DNA from: Martinezella rhizogenes
GTDB taxonomy: Bacteria; Pseudomonadota; Alphaproteobacteria; Rhizobiales; Rhizobiaceae
Assembly: GCA_013322215.1 (NCBI GenBank)
Contig: JAAMEZ010000006.1
Span: 186,001 to 250,000 of the forward strand
Length of the DNA: 64,000 nucleotides
Direction: 5' to 3'
Part shown: positions 43,965 to 52,752 of the stretch, piece by piece
How the letters are laid out: every line of letters starts with the position of its first letter
Position numbering within the stretch: position 1 is the stretch's first letter
Program-made: the position numbers and the translations under genes
The notes under the pieces: model-generated
The model's input: the letters and a program-made list of their open reading frames with translations, nothing else
Told to the model about the DNA's origin: nothing
Database searches by the model: none

Positions 43965-44560
43965 TGCATTCTCCCTGATATGATCGATTTCTGTGCCAAC
44001 GGCCCGCCACGCCAGAGGTAGAGCGCGACAAGCGGCTCATCTTCCGTGCGCATGGCATGGCGGATGTTCGAGGGGTGATGGATGATCTCGCCCGACCAGC
44101 GTGGCAGGAACGGCTGCGCGTCCTTGCTCCATAGGGAGCCATCGGTCAGAGGGATATAAATCTCCTCGGCCACATGATGATGATCCGGATAGTGGACGCC
44201 AGGGCCAAGCAGCAGGAAGCCCCCCGCCATCTCCTCGCTTGCGAAATGGCCGCGTGTACCGAAGAGCTCTACCCAGCCATATCTCTGCAGGAAATCTTCG
44301 CCAAAATCGGTGATGCTATAGGTCTGCGCCCAATGCAGCAGATCCGTTGAGCGAGAGAGCCGATCGAGCAAAGCCCCTTCAGCACCATCGGCAGCTTGGT
44401 CACGCTCGCGAAGATAGGCAACCACAGGAAGATCGCGTGCCGGAAGCGAGCGCTCCTTCATCGACCAGTCAAAACCCCTAATAAAATGCTGCAGCACCAG
44501 ATCGCTGCGCGACTGCAAATAATTCTGAAAAGCAACCAGGAGCTCATCGACCGCACTCAT
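43961..44560 (-). CDS. DMSP-lyase-family cupin protein within the cobalamin operon
   Basis: 199 residues. The C-terminal half is a cupin matching the dimethylsulfoniopropionate lyase family (DddL/DddQ type): GVHYPDHHHVAEEIYIPLTD (residues 121-140) gives the HxH...E metal ligands and conserved Tyr, and HHPSNIRHAM (161-170) the last His. The N-terminal half is helical. The metal site appears intact, but family members of unknown non-DMSP function are common in soil bacteria, so lyase activity is not claimed. It overlaps cobN upstream and cobO downstream by ATGA, so it is expressed under riboswitch control with them. Confidence 0.82.
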   Translation of the reverse strand: MSAVDELLVAFQNYLQSRSDLVLQHFIRGFDWSMKERSLPARDLPVVAYLRERDQAADGAEGALLDRLSRSTDLLHWAQTYSITDFGEDFLQRYGWVELFGTRGHFASEEMAGGFLLLGPGVHYPDHHHVAEEIYIPLTDGSLWSKDAQPFLPRWSGEIIHHPSNIRHAMRTEDEPLVALYLWRGGPLAQKSIISGRMQ

Positions 44561-47500
44561 GCCGCCGCCTCCTTGCCCTCTTTCAGGCTCTCCAGATCGA
44601 ACCGTGCCGAATTGCTTCTCGGCGTCCAGAGCTTGCGGTCGATCGCTTCAAGCAGACGCTCCCGCATGTCCCGCAGTGCAGCCGGATTCTTCTCCGCCAT
44701 GAAATCCCGCACGTTCTGATCGACCACGAAGGCCTGATAGACGGCCTCGAAATGATGATTGCGCACCGCCCCCGTCGTCGCGGCGAAAGCGAAAAGATAA
44801 TCCACCGTTGCCGCGATCTCGAAGGCGCCCTTGTAACCATGGCGCATGATACCATCGATCCACTTGGGATTGACGACGCGTCCGCGCACGACCCGGCCGA
44901 TCTCTTCTTCAAGCGAGCGGATCACAGGTTTTTCCGGCCTAGAATGATCGTTGTGATAGATCGAAGGGCGCGTGCCGCCAAGCTGCTCGGCCGCCGCCGC
45001 CATGCCGCCCTCGAACTGATAATAATCGTCGCTGTCGAGCAGATCATGCTCGCGGTTGTCCTGGTTCTGCACGACCGCCTGGATCGAGCGCAATCGCTCC
45101 TCGAAGACACCGCGCTCGGCCCGGCCTTCCTCGCCGGCGCCATAGGCATAGCTGCCCCAGACGAGATAGGCTTCAGCCAGATCGGCACGCCGTTCCCATC
45201 CCTTCTCATCAATGAGTGCCTGTAGACCGGCACCATAGGCTCCGGGCTTCGACCCAAAGATGCGATAGCCGGCCCTGCGGCTGGCAGAAGCCGTGTCGAG
45301 GCCGGCGGCTTCAAGCCGCGCGATCTCGCCACGCATGCGCGCTGCAATCGGATTGTCGGCAGCATCCTCATCGAGCATGCCGACAGCGCGGATTGCCTTG
45401 TCGAACAGGGCGATCTGCTCGGGAAACGCGTCACGGAAAAAGCCGGAGATGCGCAGCGTGACATCGACGCGCGGCCGCCTGAGCATTGCCGGCGCGATGA
45501 TCTCGTAGCCGGTGACGCGGCGAGAGGTCATATCCCAGACGGGTTTGACGCCGATCAGTGCCAGCGCCTGCGCGACGTCATCGCCCCCCGTGCGCATGTT
45601 CGACGTGCCCCAGGCTGTCAGCCCGAAGGAGACGGGCCATTCGCCATGATCCTGCACATAGCGACGGATCAGCAGTTCGGCCGATTTTTTACCAAGCTCG
45701 TAGGCGGCCGGCGTCGGTACAGCCCGGCTGTCGACCGAATAGAAATTCCGCCCCGTCGGCAGAACGTCGGGTCGGCCGCGCGTCGGCGCACCGGAGGGTC
45801 CGGGGGACACGAAACGGCCGTCGAGGCCTTTGAGCAGGGCTGCGATTTCCGCATCGCCGCAGGCCAGGATGGACGGCTGGAGCTTTGAGGCAATCTCACT
45901 GAGAACCATGCCGGTATGCGGCCAACTCTCCGGGCAGGCTATGTCGCCATCAACGAATTTCGCGGCCAGAAGCTCGATACGCTCGACGGTGTCCCCCTGG
46001 GTACGCCAGAGGGCGTCGGAGATGTCTTGGAGGATGCCGGGGCGCGGGCCGGTCCATTCGGCGGCCATGTCGCAGTCCAAAGGGTCGAAAGCTTTGCGTG
46101 GAGAGATACCCCCCTCTGTCAGCTTCGCTGACATCTCCCCCCCAAGGGGGGAGCTTGGTGGGAATATGCCGCCCGGCTTTCCCACATCTCCATCAACTGT
46201 ATCAGCGACTTCGCTTTGGTCGGAGGAAGTGCTGAGCCTTACCGATCTCTCCCCTTGTGGGGGAGATGTCGCAAAAGCGACAGAGGGGGGTGCCGCACCC
46301 TCCACACCCACCGAATTCTCTGTCCCGCCCAAAGCATCCCGAGCAATCGCCCGCTGCAGGCTCTGATCGCCACCCTCACCCAGCCGACGCGGCACTCTTG
46401 CCAGTGCCACCGTCAAATCCGTCAGCAATCGCCCGGAAGGCGAAACGCCGAAGATGTGCAGGCCATCGCGGATCTGCATTTCCTTGAGGTCGCAGAGATA
46501 GGCGTCGAGTTTCTTCAACGCTTCGTCTTCGCCCTCACCCTTGGCGATACCGGCATCCTGATCGAGACCGATATCGGCGACGAGATCGAGGATCTGCTTG
46601 CGGAGCAGCCGGATGCGGCGGGGGTCGCCGCCAGAGGCCTCATAATACTCGTCGACCAGTGCCTCCAGATCCTTCAGCGGACCGTAGCTTTCGGCGCGCG
46701 TCAGCGGCGGCGTCAAGTGGTCGATGATGACGGCACTCGTGCGGCGCTTGGCCTGTGTGCCCTCGCCGGGATCGTTGACGATGAAGGGATAGAGGTTCGG
46801 CAGTGGCCCAAGAATCGCTTCCGGATAACAAACCTCCGATAGGGCTAGCGCCTTGCCCGGCAGCCATTCGAGATTGCCATGCTTGCCCATGTGGATGACC
46901 GCATGGGCGTCGAAGGAGCGGCGCAGGAAGGCATAGAAGGCCAGATAGCCGTGCGGCGGCACGAGATCGGGAGAGTGGTAGCTCTCCTTCGGATCGATAT
47001 TGTATCCGCGGGCCGGCTGGATGCCGACAAGCACCTCGCCGAAACGGGTGAACGGCAGGGCAAAACCGCCATCGAGTGCGTAAGGGTCTGCCTCCGGCTC
47101 GCCCCAGCGCGCCGTGATCTCATCCTGAATCTGTTTCGGAAGTGACGCGAAGAAATCCTTGTAGTCACTGAAGGAAAGCGTCTCGCGAACGATACGGCCA
47201 TCATGCCCCGAATTTGTCGGGCCTTCCGCCAGATGCCGCATCAGCGCATCGCCATCGGCAGGTAGATCGGCAACGCCATAACCCGCCGCTTGCATCGCCT
47301 TCAGCACCTCGATCGTGCCGGCCGGCGTATCGAGCCCGACGCCGTTGCCGAGGCGCCCATCGCGGTTGGGATAATTTGCCATGACAAGCGCAACGCGGCG
47401 ATCACCGGGCGGCGTATTGCGCAGCCGCGCCCAATTGGCAGCAAGCCGCACCGTATAGCTCATGCGATCCTCTAGCGGTTCGCTGGCGACGATATTGGCC

Positions 47501-48549
47501 TCGACCCTTTCATCATAGCGGGCGGCCGCCTTGAAGGACACGGCACGGGCAAGAACGCGCCCGTCGACCTCGGGCAACGCCACGTTCATACCGAGATCGC
47601 GCGCCGAAAGCCCCTGCGAGGATGCCTCCCAGGCTTCCTTCGACGAAGCCGAGAAGATCGCCTGCAGAACGACGGCCTCGCCCGTCTCCAGCACCGTCGC
47701 CTGACGATCCGCGCCCGGCGCTGAAACAGCAAAGCCCGTGGAATTGACGACTACGCCCGGCTTCAACTCGGTAAAGACGCTTTCGAGAATACCGACGGAC
47801 ACCGCATCCTTGAGACTATAGGCAAAGACCGGCAGCGGCCGCATGCCCTCGGCGATGACAGCCTCTATCATGGCTTCGACAGGCTTCGTCTCGCCGCTCT
47901 GGACCAGCGCCCGATAGAAGGAAATGGCGACGGTCCGGGGTTCGAGTCCCTCTGGGACTGCCACCCCCGAAACGGAAACCCTCCTCCATTCTTCGACGCC
48001 GATCACACCCTTGCCCGGCCACCAGATGCCAGCCTTCATCAAGGGCGCGGCAGGCATGGGCTTCTCGGCGCCGGAGAGCATCGCCTCGGCATAGCTAAGA
48101 AACGCCCGCGAATTCGTCTCGCCGCCCTCGATCAGATAGGACCAGAGTGCATTGAGATCATCGAGCGCGACGTTGGAAAAAGGCGTCAGCCCCGGGTCGG
48201 GTTTCGAATCCCCCGGCAGCACCGCAATCAAGGCACCCTGGCGCGCCGCACAGGCGTGCAGCGCCTCCAGAGCATAATGGAAGTAGCTCGCCCCTCCCAG
48301 CGCCCGCACGATGATGAGCTTCGCATGCCGGGCCGTCCTGCCAACATAGGTATCGACGGACATCGGATGCTTGAGGCTCATCAGGCTTGCAAGCCGAAGG
48401 GAACGGTCATCCTCACCATTCGCTGCGGCAATCGCCGCAAGCTCGGTGTCGGCGGCCGACAGAAAGAGGATATCGCCGGGCGACTGCCCGAGATCGATCG
48501 CCTCCTCGCCGTCGCTGATCGTTCCTTTTTGAGCTAGAAGGAGGTGCAT
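44557..48549 (-). CDS. cobN: Cobaltochelatase large subunit CobN, with an in-frame repeat insertion
   Basis: 1330 residues. CobN, with CobS and CobT, inserts cobalt into hydrogenobyrinic acid a,c-diamide in an ATP-dependent way. Family blocks: LAANWARLRNTPPGDRRVALVMANYPNRDGRLGNGVGLD, VHMGKHGNLEWLPGKALALS-like metal-site region (near 540-570), DEYYEASGGDPRRIRLL and, at the C-terminus, DILDSDDYYQFEGGM-type and YHNDHSRPEKP segments (long motifs abbreviated). Residues 753-814 are low-complexity and match no family part; they are encoded by an inverted repeat pair (46109-46291). Without it the length would be about 1269, near the usual value. CobS and CobT are not in the window. Confidence 0.93.
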   Translation of the reverse strand: MHLLLAQKGTISDGEEAIDLGQSPGDILFLSAADTELAAIAAANGEDDRSLRLASLMSLKHPMSVDTYVGRTARHAKLIIVRALGGASYFHYALEALHACAARQGALIAVLPGDSKPDPGLTPFSNVALDDLNALWSYLIEGGETNSRAFLSYAEAMLSGAEKPMPAAPLMKAGIWWPGKGVIGVEEWRRVSVSGVAVPEGLEPRTVAISFYRALVQSGETKPVEAMIEAVIAEGMRPLPVFAYSLKDAVSVGILESVFTELKPGVVVNSTGFAVSAPGADRQATVLETGEAVVLQAIFSASSKEAWEASSQGLSARDLGMNVALPEVDGRVLARAVSFKAAARYDERVEANIVASEPLEDRMSYTVRLAANWARLRNTPPGDRRVALVMANYPNRDGRLGNGVGLDTPAGTIEVLKAMQAAGYGVADLPADGDALMRHLAEGPTNSGHDGRIVRETLSFSDYKDFFASLPKQIQDEITARWGEPEADPYALDGGFALPFTRFGEVLVGIQPARGYNIDPKESYHSPDLVPPHGYLAFYAFLRRSFDAHAVIHMGKHGNLEWLPGKALALSEVCYPEAILGPLPNLYPFIVNDPGEGTQAKRRTSAVIIDHLTPPLTRAESYGPLKDLEALVDEYYEASGGDPRRIRLLRKQILDLVADIGLDQDAGIAKGEGEDEALKKLDAYLCDLKEMQIRDGLHIFGVSPSGRLLTDLTVALARVPRRLGEGGDQSLQRAIARDALGGTENSVGVEGAAPPSVAFATSPPQGERSVRLSTSSDQSEVADTVDGDVGKPGGIFPPSSPLGGEMSAKLTEGGISPRKAFDPLDCDMAAEWTGPRPGILQDISDALWRTQGDTVERIELLAAKFVDGDIACPESWPHTGMVLSEIASKLQPSILACGDAEIAALLKGLDGRFVSPGPSGAPTRGRPDVLPTGRNFYSVDSRAVPTPAAYELGKKSAELLIRRYVQDHGEWPVSFGLTAWGTSNMRTGGDDVAQALALIGVKPVWDMTSRRVTGYEIIAPAMLRRPRVDVTLRISGFFRDAFPEQIALFDKAIRAVGMLDEDAADNPIAARMRGEIARLEAAGLDTASASRRAGYRIFGSKPGAYGAGLQALIDEKGWERRADLAEAYLVWGSYAYGAGEEGRAERGVFEERLRSIQAVVQNQDNREHDLLDSDDYYQFEGGMAAAAEQLGGTRPSIYHNDHSRPEKPVIRSLEEEIGRVVRGRVVNPKWIDGIMRHGYKGAFEIAATVDYLFAFAATTGAVRNHHFEAVYQAFVVDQNVRDFMAEKNPAALRDMRERLLEAIDRKLWTPRSNSARFDLESLKEGKEAAA
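46109..46291. repeat. Inverted pair of palindromic repeats inserted in frame in cobN
   Basis: Two related units in opposite orientation: 46111-46153 (CCCCTCTGTC...GACATCTCCCC, then CAAGGGGGGAG) and 46245-46291 (CTCTCCCCTTGTGGGGGAGA, then TGTCGC...GCGACAGAGGGGGG). Each has its own small hairpin (CAGCTTCGCTG and TCGCAAAAGCGA). Together they span about 183 bp (61 codons), keeping the cobN frame open. This repeat type, with CCCCTCTG and CTCCCC ... GGGGGAG blocks, is common between genes in rhizobia. Confidence 0.85.
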
Positions 48550-48558
48550 GGACTTCCC

Positions 48559-49608
48559 TTAGACCAAAGCTTCGATCGCCTTGCGAACGATCGTCTCGTC
48601 CATCTCGTGCAAGCCGATCACCACAAGTCGGGTCGCACGGGCTTCACCCGGTGTCCAGGCGCGATCGAAATAGGTATCGATGCGGCTGCCGACAGCCTGC
48701 AGCTGCAGGCGCATGGGCTTGCCGGGAACATCGACGAAGCCCTTGAGGCGCAGCACGTCATGCTCGGCGATCACGCCCTTCAGAGCATCGACAAAGGTGG
48801 CCGGGTCGGCAATCGGGCCGAGTTCGACGACGAAACTATCGAATTCATCGTGGTCGTGCGGCGTGCCGTCCTCATGCTCCAGCTCGTGATGCGATTTGCG
48901 GTTGGCGATATCGCCTTCGGTGCCGATACCGAGACCAAGCAGGATAGCGGCCGGCACGTCGCCGTTCTTCGCTTCGATGATCGTCGGCTTGCGGGCGGTG
49001 CGCGAGGCGACTTCGGCGCGGACACGGCCGAGGCCGTCGATATCGATCAGGTCGGTCTTGTTGAGCACGATCAGATCGGCGCAGGTCAGCTGATCCTCGA
49101 ACAGTTCCTCGATCGGGCTTTCGTGATCGAGAGAATCGTCCTCGACACGGCGGGCTTCCACAGCGTCGTGATCGTCGGCGAAACGCCCGGCGGCAACGGC
49201 AGCGCTATCGACCACGGTGATGACGCCATCGACGGTAACGTGGGTGCAAATGTCGGGCCAGTTGAAGGCGGCGACCAGCGGCTGCGGCAGCGCAAGACCG
49301 GAGGTTTCGATGACAATGTGATCTGGACGTGCATCGCGCTCCAAAAGCTTCGTCATGGTCGGAATGAAATCGTCGGCGACGGTGCAGCAGATGCAGCCGT
49401 TGGTCAGCTCGATGATATCGTCTTCGGTGCAGTTCTCCGCGCCGCAGCCCTTCAGCACGTCCCCGTCGACGCCGAGATCGCCGAACTCGTTGATGATCAA
49501 AGCGATCTTCTTGCCGCCGGCATTCTGCAGGAGGTTGCGGATCATCGTCGTCTTGCCGGCTCCCAGGAAGCCGGTGATGACGGTGGCGGGAATCTTTTCC
49601 TGGTTCAT
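48559..49608 (-). CDS. cobW: Cobalamin biosynthesis GTPase CobW
   Basis: 349 residues from the ATG at 49608 (MNQEKIPATV); a TTG three codons upstream at 49617 is an alternative. G3E GTPase: Walker [15 protein letters not shown] metal motif in [26 protein letters not shown] and LNKTD. A His-rich stretch (HHELEHEDGTPHDHDEFD) near residue 240 suits cobalt binding. CobW is thought to deliver Co2+ to the CobNST chelatase; it lies directly upstream of cobN, nine bases away. Confidence 0.95.
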   Translation of the reverse strand: MNQEKIPATVITGFLGAGKTTMIRNLLQNAGGKKIALIINEFGDLGVDGDVLKGCGAENCTEDDIIELTNGCICCTVADDFIPTMTKLLERDARPDHIVIETSGLALPQPLVAAFNWPDICTHVTVDGVITVVDSAAVAAGRFADDHDAVEARRVEDDSLDHESPIEELFEDQLTCADLIVLNKTDLIDIDGLGRVRAEVASRTARKPTIIEAKNGDVPAAILLGLGIGTEGDIANRKSHHELEHEDGTPHDHDEFDSFVVELGPIADPATFVDALKGVIAEHDVLRLKGFVDVPGKPMRLQLQAVGSRIDTYFDRAWTPGEARATRLVVIGLHEMDETIVRKAIEALV

Positions 49609-49613
49609 ATGGA

Positions 49614-50138
49614 TCAACCCTTCATTTTCAGCGGCAGGCCCGCTGCGATAAAATAAACTTCGGCGCTCGCCGCCGCGACCATCTGGTGCAGGCGGCCGGC
49701 ATGATCGCGAAATTCGCGCGCCATGCGATTTTCCGGCACGATGCCGAGACCAACTTCGTTGGATACGAAAACGAGCCGCGATCGTGCCCGTGGCAGAAAT
49801 TCGGCGAGAGCGGCAAACTCCGCCGCCATGTCACGCTCCGCCATCATCAGATTGGTGACCCAGAGCGTCAGGCAGTCGACAAGCACGGCTCGCCCCTCGG
49901 CGTCGATGGCGGCGAGCCGCGCGACAAGGTCGATCGGCTCCTCATGCGTCTGCCAGAGATCGCCGCGGTCGGCACGATGTTGGGTAATGCGTTCGCGCAT
50001 CTCATCGTCCCACGCCTGACCTGTCGCCACATAGTGACGCTCGAGGCCGGTATCCGAAACCAGAGATTCTGCGAATCTGGATTTGCCGGAACGCGCGCCA
50101 CCGAGGACGAAAATGGCTCGGGAAATCGAAGACGACAT
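49614..50138 (-). CDS. cobP: Adenosylcobinamide kinase / adenosylcobinamide-phosphate guanylyltransferase
   Basis: 174 residues. CobP/CobU fold: P-loop [52 protein letters not shown] and [22 protein letters not shown]. It phosphorylates adenosylcobinamide and then transfers GMP to make AdoCbi-GDP for nucleotide loop assembly. First gene behind the cobalamin riboswitch; cobW starts five bases after its stop. Confidence 0.94.
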   Translation of the reverse strand: MSSSISRAIFVLGGARSGKSRFAESLVSDTGLERHYVATGQAWDDEMRERITQHRADRGDLWQTHEEPIDLVARLAAIDAEGRAVLVDCLTLWVTNLMMAERDMAAEFAALAEFLPRARSRLVFVSNEVGLGIVPENRMAREFRDHAGRLHQMVAAASAEVYFIAAGLPLKMKG

Positions 50139-50296
50139 GCGCTACGCCCGCTCCCACAGAAAAACGAGGGTTGGCAGCACGCAGCTGAAACCGGAAAACG
50201 GGCGTCTACACGCCGAAAACTCATCTTGTGCCACGACAACCTCCGTGCTGGCAGCGGAACTCTCGTCCCAGAACAGGCTCTGCGCCCGGCACGCAT

Positions 50297-50675
50297 GGCA
50301 GGTCTCCTGGCTCGCGGATAAGGCGCCGCGACGGGGGCAGACCGAAACCGGTCGCCCCCGATCGTGCGCCAGCGGGTCTTTCTCGCCTTCCCGGCAATCC
50401 ATCATGAAAAGGCGGACGATTCGTAGAATGAGAGGCGTCCAGCCCCGGTTGATCATGATGCCACGCCAGTGGCTTTTTCGATTTGCGCCTGCCCCGCCCC
50501 GTTCGCCCCATGCGAATCATCGACGAAATAGACTTCAAACCGAACGAAAGACCCTGACCGCTCTACAGTCGCGGGGTCGGCTGTGATGAGGACGCCCGGA
50601 TTGGGTCCGTCCCGTCACATTCCCTTTTCATCCCATGCGGCGGATCGCCGCTCAGGAACCATTCGTTATGCCGCA
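50297..50675 (-). promoter_or_regulatory. Cobalamin (AdoCbl) riboswitch of the cobP-cobW-cobN operon
   Basis: Read on the minus strand, the conserved blocks of the B12 riboswitch follow in order: GGTTCC (about 50661), AAAAGGGAATGTGACGGGAC (from 50628), the AGCCGACCCCGCGACTGTAG core (about 50588-50567), the B12 box GCCACTG (50473-50467), GGGAAGGC (50392-50385), and the 3' end GAGCCAGGAGACCTGCC (50313-50297). About 74 nt between the B12 box and GGGAAGGC include an extra CATCATGA/TCATGATG hairpin. Ligand binding should lower expression of the operon when cobalamin is plentiful. 158 nt separate it from the cobP start, where the expression platform should be. Confidence 0.93.
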
Positions 50676-50858
50676 ATGATTAGGCTTTCACTTAGTTCAA
50701 GTCAATCAAGGGCATGGATGCGACCTTAGCCATCCTGATTGCGAAATCAGCTGAAAATTCCCATTAAGCCAGCGGTTTTTTTGCCGTATTTCTTTGATGT
50801 TAGAAGTTTATAGAGGGTAAGCCCTCATATTCGAGCAAAACCGTAACGTTCGCTTCCC

Positions 50859-52655
50859 ATGTTGCAGAAATTCCAACCGCGACGCCTCGGCGTCTTCTCG
50901 GCCCTATTCGATCTCGGTCGCTTCAGGGCATTGCTGCGCCGTGGCGAATTGGGCCTTGTTTTCGCCGGCGCGCTGGTGGGAATAGCGTCCGGCTGCGCCG
51001 TAACCGCGATGAGCTATATCTCGCGCAAGCTTCACAGCCTCATCTACGGCATAACCGACTACGAACGCTTGAGTTCGGCGGCAATGGCGATTCCCGACAA
51101 ATCGGTGTTGTTCATCGCCCCGATCGCTGGCGGAATCATCCTCGGCATACTGCTCTATATATTGTCGCGCACGCGCAAGAAGCCGATGGTCGACCCGATC
51201 GAAGCCAATGCGCTGCATGGCGGCCGCATGTCGCTCACGGACAGCATCATCGTCGCAGTGCAGAACCTGATCTCGAACGGCTTTGGAGCCTCTGTCGGGC
51301 TTGAAGCAGGTTACACACAGATCGCCGCCGGCATCGCCTCGAAATTCGGCTACAAGATGCAGATGCGGCGCGCCGATCTACGCATGCTCGTCGGCTGCGG
51401 CGCGGCCGGCGCTATCGCCGCCGCCTTCAATGCGCCGCTCACCGGCGCCTTCTACGCCTTCGAGTTGATCATCGGCAGCTATTCCATCCTCACGCTGACG
51501 CCCGTCGTCGTCTCGGCACTGATTTCAACGATGATCGCAAGGCTGCTTGCGGGCGACGACTTCGCCATCGATATCGATCATTTCGGCGCGATCGTCCCGG
51601 CAGACTATCTTCCAGCCATCCTGCTCGGCGCCTTCTGCGCCGGTATCGGCATCCTGATCATGCAGGGCGTCGCCTGGGTCGAAGAGCTGGCACGCAAGAG
51701 CTCCATCGCGCCGCCCTTCCGGCCCGCACTGGGCGGCCTGGTCGTCGGAACACTGGCGCTGATCTCGCCGCAGGTTCTTTCGGCCGGCCATGGCGCACTG
51801 CATCTCAATCTGTCTACGGACGTGACGCTGGGCGCCTTGGTGGGTCTATTCCTGCTGAAATCGCTCGCCTCGGCGATATCGATCGGCTCCGGTTTCAGAG
51901 GTGGACTGTTCTTCGCCTCGCTGTTCATGGGCGCGCTGCTCGGCAAGATCTTCGCCTATTGCGCCCCCTATTTCGATCATGCGACGCTGACGCCGGTCGT
52001 CTATGCCGTAGTCGGCATGAGCTCGCTTGCCGTTGCAATCATCGGCGGGCCTCTGACAATGACCTTCCTGGCGCTTGAAATCACTGGGGACTTTCCGATC
52101 ACCGCCCTGGTTCTGGCCGCCGTCATCACCTCGTCGCTGGTAGTGCGCACCACCTTCGGCTACTCCTTCGCCACATGGCGCTTCCATCTGCGCGGCGAAA
52201 GCATCCGCAGCGCCCACGACGTCGGCTGGATCCGCAATCTGACCGTCGCCCGAATGATGCGCCCCGATGTTCATACGGGCAGCATCGACATGAGCATCGA
52301 GGAATTCCGCAGGAATTTCCCGATCGGCTCGGCCCAGCGCGTCATCCTGATCGACAAGAACGAGAAATATTCCGGAATGGTTCTCGTGCCCGATATCTAT
52401 GCAAGCCCGATCGAAAAGGACGACGAGGAACACGGGCTCGCCGATTTCATCCAGCTCCGCAACGAGTTCCTGCAGCCGCAGATGAACGCCAAGCAGGCCG
52501 CCGCCATGTTCGACCAGACCAAGAGTGAAGCGCTCGTCGTGGTCAACGACCTGATCGAACGCAAGGTCATCGGCCTGCTGACGGAGAGCTACACACTGCG
52601 TCGCTACAGTGAAGAACTCGACCGCCGCCGCCGCGAAGTGTCGGGCGAACTCTAG
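50859..52655 (+). CDS. ClC-family chloride channel/transporter with CBS pair
   Basis: 598 residues. A ClC membrane domain of about 10-18 helices (residues 25-440): the selectivity-filter regions are recognisable as GFGASVGLEAGYTQIAAG (containing the gating Glu position), FNAPLTGAFYAFELI and GSGFRGGLFFASLFMGALLG. A C-terminal pair of CBS domains (about 455-585) may bind nucleotides. It conducts or exchanges Cl- for H+. It lies between the riboswitch-led cob operon and cobQ, transcribed oppositely to both; a role in cobalamin synthesis is not implied. Confidence 0.9.
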   Translation: MLQKFQPRRLGVFSALFDLGRFRALLRRGELGLVFAGALVGIASGCAVTAMSYISRKLHSLIYGITDYERLSSAAMAIPDKSVLFIAPIAGGIILGILLYILSRTRKKPMVDPIEANALHGGRMSLTDSIIVAVQNLISNGFGASVGLEAGYTQIAAGIASKFGYKMQMRRADLRMLVGCGAAGAIAAAFNAPLTGAFYAFELIIGSYSILTLTPVVVSALISTMIARLLAGDDFAIDIDHFGAIVPADYLPAILLGAFCAGIGILIMQGVAWVEELARKSSIAPPFRPALGGLVVGTLALISPQVLSAGHGALHLNLSTDVTLGALVGLFLLKSLASAISIGSGFRGGLFFASLFMGALLGKIFAYCAPYFDHATLTPVVYAVVGMSSLAVAIIGGPLTMTFLALEITGDFPITALVLAAVITSSLVVRTTFGYSFATWRFHLRGESIRSAHDVGWIRNLTVARMMRPDVHTGSIDMSIEEFRRNFPIGSAQRVILIDKNEKYSGMVLVPDIYASPIEKDDEEHGLADFIQLRNEFLQPQMNAKQAAAMFDQTKSEALVVVNDLIERKVIGLLTESYTLRRYSEELDRRRREVSGEL

Positions 52656-52752
52656 GGCAACGCCAGGAAAAGTCCGCGGCGGTTTTCCGTCCGGAATTGC
52701 GAGGAAACAAAGAGCGGAAGCGGTTCAGGAATTCTGCGAAAAGCTAACCGTT

